Positions 46,601-55,600 of a DNA stretch of 64,000 nt are shown in pieces. A program made the position numbers and the translations under genes. Position 1 is the stretch's first letter. The number at the start of each line of letters is the position of its first letter. The DNA lies in assembly GCF_014268935.2 (NCBI RefSeq), contig NZ_JABWRJ020000001.1, positions 1,116,001-1,180,000 on the forward strand. The letters are read 5' to 3'. Source of the stretch: Pseudomonas peradeniyensis. Its GTDB lineage: Bacteria; Pseudomonadota; Gammaproteobacteria; Pseudomonadales; Pseudomonadaceae. The notes under the pieces were generated by a model, which saw only the letters and a program-made list of their open reading frames with translations, was not told the origin of the DNA and did no database searches.

Positions 46601-49600
46601 GGCGGACATCGTGACCCCGAGTACCTGCGCGAGGTTATCCGTGAAGCGCAGGTCAGCACCTTGCACTTCGTACCGTCGATGCTCGATGTGTTCCTCGCCC
46701 ATGGCGAAGTCCTGCCACATCAGCTCAAGCGTGTGCTGTGCAGCGGCGAGGCCTTGCCCGGCAGCCTGGCAAGGCGTTTCCACGCACAGCTGCCGACGGT
46801 CGAGCTGCACAACCTGTATGGCCCGACCGAGGCGGCGGTGGATGTCAGCGCCTGGCACTGCGTGACGGCGCCGGACAACACGCCGATCGGCAAGCCGATC
46901 GCCAATACCGCGCTGTATGTCCTGGATGCCCAGGGCCAGCCGGTGCCGGTGGGCGTGGCCGGCGAGCTGTACATCGGTGGCGTGCAGGTGGCACGGGGTT
47001 ATCTCAACCGCGAGCAACTGACCGCTGAGCGCTTCCTCGATGATCCGTTCTCGCTCAGGACCGGTGGCCGGATGTACCGCACCGGCGACCTGGCCCGCTA
47101 CCTGGCCGATGGCAACCTGGAATACCTCGGGCGCAACGACGACCAGGTGAAGATCCGCGGCCTGCGGATCGAACTGGGTGAGATCCAGGCTTGCCTGACC
47201 CGTATCGAAGGGGTCAAGGAGGCGGTGGTGCTGGCCCGCGAGCAGCGCCTGGTGGCGTACTACACCGGCGCCCGGCAGGCGCCGGACACGCTGCGCGCAG
47301 CGCTGCTGGGCCAATTGCCGGAGTTCATGGTGCCGGCTTCGTTCACCCACCTCGAGGCGCTGCCGCTGAGCCCCAACGGCAAGCTCGACCGCAAGGCGCT
47401 GCCGCAGCCGGAAACCACGCAGCAGGCCTATGAGGCGCCGCAAGGCGAAGTCGAGACCCTGCTGGCGCAGCTGTGGAGCGAACTGCTGGGCGTGGACCGG
47501 GTCGGTCGTCATGACAACTTCTTCGAGCTCGGCGGCCACTCGCTGCTGGCCGTGACCCTGACCGCGCGCATGCGCCAGGCCGGCCTGGCGGCGGATGTGC
47601 GGGTACTGTTCGGCCAGCCGAGCCTGGCCGCGCTGGCGGCGGCGGTGGGCGGCGAGGTGACGCTGGAGGTGCCGGCCAACCGTATCCCGGCGGGTTGCAC
47701 ACGCATCAGCCCCGACATGCTGCCGTTGGCGACGTTGGAGCAGGCCGCGCTCGACAGCCTGGTGCAGAGAATTCCCGGCGGCGCGGCCAATATCCAGGAT
47801 CTGTACGCCCTGGCGCCGTTGCAACAGGGCATTCTCTACCACCACCTGGCCAGCGCCGAGATCGACCCCTATGTACTGCAACTGAACTTCGCCTTTGCCG
47901 GCCAAGCCGAGCTGGAGGCCTTCGTCGCGGCGCTGAACCAGGTCATCGCCCGTCACGACATCCTGCGCACCAGCGTGCACTGGCAGGGGCTCGACGAAGC
48001 GGTGCAGGTGGTCTGGCGCGAGGCGCGCCTGGACCTTGAGCCGGCACTGGACAGCCCGCGCCTGGACCTGGGGCGCGCACCGTTGATGCACCTGAGCAGC
48101 CATGTGGAAAAGGGCCGCTTGCAGGCGACCCTGCTGCTGCACCATATCCTCCTCGACCACGCTGCCATGGAACTGCTGGTGGCCGAGGTCGGCGACGCGC
48201 TGCTGGGGCGCATGCCCGAGGGCGACAGCGTGCCGTACCGCAACTATGTGGCCCAGGCGCGCCTGCGTGACGACAGCCAGGCGCAGGAGGCGCTGTTCCG
48301 CGAACTGCTGGGCGATATCGACGAGCCGACCGAAGTGTTCGGCCTGCGCGGGGCGCGGGGCGACGGCAGCCACGTGCTCGACCACCGCGAGCGGTTGGAC
48401 GAGCCGCTGGCCCTGCGCTTGCGCCAGCAGGCACGATTGCTGGGGATCAGCGTCGCCAGCCTGGTGCACCAGGCCTGGGGGCAGGTGCTGGCGCAGCTGT
48501 CCGGCCGCGAGGAAGTCGTGTTTGGCACCGTTCTGCTCGGTCGCCTGCAGGGCGGCGAGGGCGCCGAGCGGGCGTTGGGCATGTTCATCAATACCTTGCC
48601 GCTGCGGGTCAGCGTGGGGGGGCTGGATGTGGTCGACGGCGTGCGCCTGACCCACCAACGCCTGGCGCGCCTGCTGGCCCATGAGCAGGCGTCCCTGGCC
48701 CTGGCCCAGCGCTGCAGCGGCGTGCCGGCCTCCCAGGCGCTGTTCACCAGCCTGCTCAACTACCGCCACAGCGCGGCCACTGGGGCGCAGCGCGCACAGG
48801 CCTGGCAGGGCATCGAACTGCTGGCCGCCCATGAGCGCAGCAACTACCCGCTGGTGGTCAGCGTCGACGACCTGGGCGACGGTTTCATCCTGACCGTGCA
48901 GGCCGTGCCGCAAGTGGAGGGGGCATTGGTCTGCCAGTTGCTGCAGACGGCCCTGGCGCGGTTGGCCGATACCCTGGCGGACACGCCGGCGGCGCCGTTG
49001 AACCGTATCAACGCCTTGCCGGACGCCGAGCGCGAGCGCGTGGCGCGGCAGTTCAACGCGACCCGTCGCGATTATCCCCGCGACCTGCCGGTGCATGCCC
49101 TGTTCGAGGCGCAAGCCAAGGCCAGCCCGGATGCACTGGCAGTGGCCCATGGCACGCGGCGCTGGAGCTACCAGGCGCTCGACCGGCAGGCCAGCCGGCT
49201 GGCCGGGTACCTGCTGGAGCAGGGCGTACAAGCGGGTGACCGGGTAGCCTTGCTGCTGCCACGTTCGTTCGATCTGCTGGCGGCCCAGCTGGCCGTAAGC
49301 AAATGCGCGGCGGTGTTCGTGCCGCTGGACGGCAACGCGCCGGCCGAGCGCCAGGCGTTCATGGTGAACGACAGCCAGGCGCGGCTGGTGCTGACCCACA
49401 GCGACCAGCCGCAAGTGGAGGGCGCGCGTCGGGTCGAGCTCGACCGCCTCGACCTGAGCGGTTACGCCGATGCGCCGCTGGGCCTGGCGGTGGACGCCGG
49501 CAGCGCGGCGTACATCATGTACACCTCCGGCTCCACCGGCACGCCGAAGGGCGTGCAGGTGCCGCACCGGGCCATCGTGCGCCTGGTGATCAACAACGGC

Positions 49601-52600
49601 TTTGCCGATTTCAACAGCCAGGACCGCGTGGCCTTTGCTTCCAACCCGGCGTTCGACGCCAGCACCCTGGAAGTCTGGGCGCCGTTGCTCAATGGCGGCG
49701 CGGTGGTGGTGATCGACCAGGACCAGGTGCTGTCGCGCCAGGACCTGTGTGAGGTCCTGCTGGAGCAGGGCGTCACCGTGCTGTGGCTGACCGCTGGCCT
49801 GTTCCATCAGTTCGCCGATGACCTGCTGGCGGCGTTCCGTGGCCTGCGCTACCTGATGGTCGGTGGCGATGTGCTGGACCCGGCGGTGATCGCCCGGGTA
49901 CTGCGCGAAGGCGCGCCGCAACACCTGCTCAATGGCTACGGCCCGACCGAGGCCACCACCTTCAGCACTACCCACGAAATCACCGAGGTGGGCGAGGGCA
50001 GCATCCCGATTGGCAAACCGATCGGCAACAGCCGCTGCTACGTGCTCGATGCCCGCCAGCAACTGCTGCCGGTAGGGGCGGTGGGCGAGTTGTACATTGC
50101 CGGTGACGGCGTGGCCCTGGGGTATCTGGGGCAGCCGGAGCTGACGGCTGAGCGCTTCCTGCCGGATCCGTTCAACGGCGGCACGATGTACCGCAGTGGC
50201 GACCTGGTGAGCTGGCAGGCCGACGGCACCCTGCGTTACCTGGGCCGTGCCGACCAGCAGATCAAGCTGCGTGGCTTCCGTATCGAACTGGGCGAGATCG
50301 AGGCGCGCCTGGGCGAATGCCCGGGTGTGCGTGAGGCCGCCGTGATCGTGCGTGAGGACGCGCCGGGCGATAAGCGCCTGGTGGCCTATTTCACGGGCCA
50401 ACAGGCGATTGCCGAACTGCACCAGCAACTGCAAGGCCAACTGCCGGACTACATGCTGCCGTCGGCCTACGTGCGCCTGGACGCGCTGCCGCTGACCGCC
50501 AACGGCAAGCTCGACCGCCGCGCCTTGCCTCAGCCGGGCAGCGACGCGTTGGTCAGCCGTGCCTTCGAGGCGCCGCAAGGTGAGATCGAAACCGCGCTGG
50601 CCATGATCTGGGCCGAGGTGCTCAAGGTCGAGCAGGTTGGTCGACATGACCACTTCTTCGAACTAGGCGGCCACTCGCTGTTGGCGGTGAGCCTGATCGA
50701 GCGCATGCGCAAGGCCGGCCTGGATGCCGACGTGCGCGTGCTGTTCGCCCAGCCGACCCTGGCCGCGTTGGCGGCGGCGGTGGGCTCGGGACGTGAGATC
50801 GAGGTGCCGGCCAACCGGGTCCCTAGCGATGCGATACACATCACGCCGGACATGCTCAGCCTGATCGAGCTGGACCAGGCCAGCATCGACCGTATCGTCG
50901 CCGGTGTGCCGGGTGGTACGGCCAACGTGCAGGAAATCTACCCGCTGGCGCCGCTTCAGGAAGGCATCCTCTACCATCACCTCAGTGCCGAGCAGGGTGA
51001 CCCATACCTGCTGCAGACCCGCCTGGCCTTCGACAGCCTGGATCGGTTGCAGGCCTGCGCCGATGCCCTGCAACAGGTCATCGACCGCCACGACATCCTG
51101 CGCACCTCGGTGGTCTGGGAAGGGCTGGGCGAGCCGGTGCAGGTGGTCTGGCGCCAGGCCCAGCTGGCAGTCAGCGAAGTCACCGGGCTGGGCGAAGACG
51201 CGGTGATCGAGCGGTTGCACGCGCACTTCGATGCCCGCCTGCAGCGGCTGGACCTGACCCAGGCGCCGCTGTTGCGCCTGACCTACGCTCTGGACCCGGC
51301 CCTGCAACGGGTGGTGGCCGTCCTGCACTTCCACCACCTGGCCCTGGACCACACGGCGATGGAGGTGATCGTCCACGAACTGCAGGCGATCCTTTCCGGT
51401 CGCCAGCACCTGTTGAGCGCGCCCGTGCCGTACCGCACCTACGTGGCCCAGGTTCGCCTGGGCGCCGCCGAGGCGGGGCACGAGGCGTTCTTCCGCGACA
51501 TGCTCGGCGATGTCGACGAGCCGACCTTGCCGATGGGCCTGGCCGATGTGCAGGGCGACGGGCGCGATATCGAGGAGTCGCGCCTGCCGCTGGATCCGGC
51601 CTTGTCGCGCCGGGTGCGCGAGCAGGCAAGGGCCCTCGGGGTCAGTGCCGCGAGCCTGATGCACCTGGCCTGGGCCCGCGTGGTGGGCGTGCTGGCGGGG
51701 CGCGGTGACGTGGTATTCGGCACCGTGCTGATGGGCCGCCTGCAAGGCGGCGACGGCGCCGACCGGGCGCTGGGGGTGTTCATCAATACCTTGCCGCTGC
51801 GCATCGACACTGCCAAGGGCGCCCGCGCCGCGGTGCAGGCCACCCACCAGCGGCTGTCGGCGCTGCTCGGGCATGAGCATGCGTCGTTGGCGTTGGCCCA
51901 GCGTTGCAGCGGCGTGCCGGCCTCGGCGCCGCTGTTCAGTGCCTTGCTCAACTACCGCCACAGTCCGACGGATACGGCCAGTGTGGATGCCGCAAGCTTC
52001 CAGGGCATGCATCAGCTGGGCGGTGAAGAGCGCAGCAACTACCCGCTGACCCTGAGTGTGGACGACCACGGGGAAGGCTTCAGCCTGAGCGTGCTGGCCC
52101 AGTTGGGGATCGGTGCCGAACGGGTCGCAGGTTGGATGACCGCTGCCGTGAGCCAGTTGATCCAGGCGTTGGAGCAGGGTGGCGCGGCGCAGGTCGACAG
52201 GCTGCCCATCCTCGACGGCACGCAGCGGCGCCAGGTGCTCGAAGGTTTCAATGCCACGGACATGGACTACCCACAAGGGCAGACCGTGCACGCGTTGGTC
52301 GAGGCCCAAGCGCCTGAAGCATTGGCCGTTGTTCAGGGTGAGCTGAGTCTGAGCTACGGCGAACTCAACGAGCGTGCCAACCGGCTGGCTCATCACCTGA
52401 TCGAGCGTGGCGTGGTCCTGGGGGATCGTGTGGCACTGTGCCTGGAACGTGGCCCGCAACGGATGGTGGCGATGCTGGCCGTGCTCAAGGCCGGCGCGGC
52501 GTATGTACCGGTCGATCCGGGCTATCCGGCGCCGCGGATTGCCTATTTGCTCAGCGACAGTGCGCCGGCGCTGGTGCTGGTCGAAGCGGCCACCGAAGCG

Positions 52601-55600
52601 TTGGTCGGCGATGCAGCCAAAGTCAGGCTGGATGGCGATGACTGGCTCGACCAGACGGCCAGCAACCCTGTGGTTGTGGGGCTGGACGAGAATCAGCTGG
52701 CCTATGTGATCTACACCTCCGGCTCCACCGGGCAGCCCAAGGGGGTGATGGTCGAGCACCGCACCCTGGCCAACCTGATCCACTGGCATTGCCAGACCTT
52801 CGAGTTGGGCGAGGGCAGCCACACCTCCAGCGTCGCGGGCTTCGGCTTCGATGCCATGGCCTGGGAAGCCTGGCCGGCGCTGTGCACCGGAGCGGTGCTG
52901 CACCTGCCGCCGGCGTCCATCGGTGGCGAGCATGTCGATGAACTGCTCGACTGGTGGCTGGAGCAGCCACTGCAAGTGAGCTTCCTGCCGACACCGGTCG
53001 CCGAGCAGGCGCTGCGCCGCGCACGCCAGCACCCGACCCTGCGCACGCTGCTGGTCGGCGGTGATCGCCTGCGCCAGTTTGACCGCGATCCGGGCTTTGC
53101 CCTGGTCAACAACTATGGCCCGACCGAGACCACCGTGGTGGCGACGTCGGGGCAACTGCAACCGGGCGGTGCGCTGCATATCGGCAAGCCGACCGCCAAC
53201 ACCCGCGTCTATGTACTGGACGAGCAACGCCAGCCCGTGCCGGTGGGGGTAACCGGTGAGCTGTACATCGGTGGCGCCCAGGTCGCCCGAGGCTACTTCA
53301 ACCGTCCTGAGCTGACTGCCGAGCGCTTTGTCGACGATCCGTTCAACGGTGGCCGGATGTACCGTACCGGTGACCTGGTGCGTTGGAACGCCGACGGCAC
53401 GCTGGACTACCAGGGCCGCAATGACGACCAGGTGAAGATCCGTGGCGTACGGGTCGAGCTGGGCGAGATCGAGGCCGCGCTGAAGGCCCAGCCGGGCATT
53501 GCGGATGCCGTGGTGCTGGTGCGTGACGAGCGTCTGCTGGCGTGGTTCACCGAAACTGCTGCGGTTGATCTCGACACCCTGCGCCAAGGCCTGCAAGCCA
53601 GCCTTCCGGGCCACTTGATACCGCAAGCCTTCATCCGCCTGAGCGAGTTGCCACTGACCAGCCACGGCAAACTGGACCGCAAGGCGCTGCCGGACCCTGA
53701 TCCTGCAGCCCTGGCAGGCCAGGCCTATGTCGCCCCGATCGGCGCGACCGAGGAGGCCATGTCTGCAATCTGGGCTGAAGTCCTGGGTATCGAACAGGTC
53801 GGTCGCCACGATAACTTCTTCGAACTCGGCGGTCACTCGCTGCTGGCGGTAAGCCTCACCGCGCGCCTGCGCCAGGCCGGCCTGCAGGCCGATGTGCGCA
53901 CCCTGTTCGGCCAGCCGACCGTGGCGGCGCTGGCGGCGACCCTGGGCCATGGCCGCCAGGTCGAGGTCCCGGCCAACCGGATCCCGGCCGGTTGCACCCA
54001 GATCACCCCGGACATGCTGCCGCTGGTGGAACTGGAACCGGCCGCCATCGAGCGCATCGTCGCCACGGTGCCGGGCGGTGCGGCCAACGTGCAGGACATC
54101 TACCCGCTGGCGCCGTTGCAGGAAGGCATCCTTTACCACCACCTCAGCTCGCCGGAGCACGATCCCTATGTGCTGCAATCGCGCATGGCCTTCGCCAGCC
54201 GTGACCGGCTGCACGCCTTCGTCGATGCCCTGGGCAAGGTCATCGCCCGTCATGACGTGCTGCGTACTTCAGTGCTGTGGGACGGCCTGCCGCAGGCATT
54301 GCAGGTAGTCTGGCGCCAGGCTGGGCTGGCGCTGTTCGAGGTGGCCGACGAGACTGCGGTGCCCCATGCCCTGGCCCTCGACCAGGCACCACTGGTGCGC
54401 CTGTACCACTGGCCGGACGCGCAGGGCGCCGGGCGGCAGGCCGTGTTGCAGTTCCACCATATCGTCCTCGACCATACCGCGCTGGATGTGCTCGGCCGGG
54501 AACTGGTCGGCTATCTGCAAGGTGCGCCGGTGCCCGCCGAACAGGGCGCGCCGTACCGTAACTACGTGGCCCAGGCGCGGCTGGGCGTCAGCCAGGCCGA
54601 GCACGAGGCGTTCTTCCGCGAGCAGTTGGGTGATATCGACGAGCCGACCCTGCCGTTCGGCCTGGGTGATGTGCAGGTCGATGGCCTCGGCATCGAAGAG
54701 GCCCAGCTGTGGCTGGACGAAACCCTGGCCACCGGTCTGCGTCAGCAGGCCCGGCAGCTGGGCATCAGCGTCGCCAGCCTGTTCCACCTGGCCTATGCCC
54801 GCCTGCTGGCCGCCGCCAGTGGCCGTGACAGCGTGGTATTCGGCACCGTGCTGCTCGGTCGCCTGGAAGGCGGAGCGGGAGCGGACCAGGCGCTGGGCAT
54901 GTTCATCAACACCTTGCCGCTGCGCCTGGACCTTGCAGGCCTCGACCTGCAGGACGCCGTGCGCCTGACCCAGCAGCGCCTGAGCGCCTTGCTCGCCCAC
55001 GAGCACGCCTCGTTGGCCCTGGCCCAGCGTTGCAGTGGCGTGCCGGCCCCGGCGCCGCTGTTCAGCGCCATGCTCAACTACCGCCACGGCAGCCAGGCGG
55101 ACGAGGATCAGCGCCAGGCCCTGCAGGGCATCGAGACCCTGGACAGCAACGAGCGCAGCAACTATCCGCTGAGCCTGAGCGTGGACGATATCGGCGAGCG
55201 CTTCCGACTGGTCGCCCTGGCCCCGGCGGAGGTTGGCGCCGCGCGTGTCTGCGAGCAGATGCGCCGGGTGCTGGAGGCCATGGCCGAGGCCTTGGCCCAT
55301 CAGCCACGGCAAGCGCTGTTGCAACTGCCAGTGCTGTCGGCCGAGGAGCGCGACCAGCTGGTGCACGACTTCAACCGCACGGCGCAGCCCCACGACCTGA
55401 CCCGGACCCTCCAGGAACTGTTCGAGGCCCAGGCCTTGCGTAGGCCTGAGGCCGTTGCGCTCAGCGCCGAGCAGGGTGAACTCAACTATGAGCAGCTCAA
55501 CGCCCAGGCCAACCGCCTGGCCCATCACCTGATCGCGCTGGGCGTGCGGCCCGACGACCGGGTGGCGATCTGTGTCGAGCGCGGTTTGTCGCTGGTGGTC

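Noticed and set aside
40364..50653. A very long open frame (over 3,400 codons) on the minus strand opposite xtlB, and several others of 500-1,250 codons
   Set aside because: These are mirror images of high-GC NRPS codons, rich in Gln, His, Arg and Ala. They repeat with the module periodicity, have no recognisable domains and no ribosome sites.
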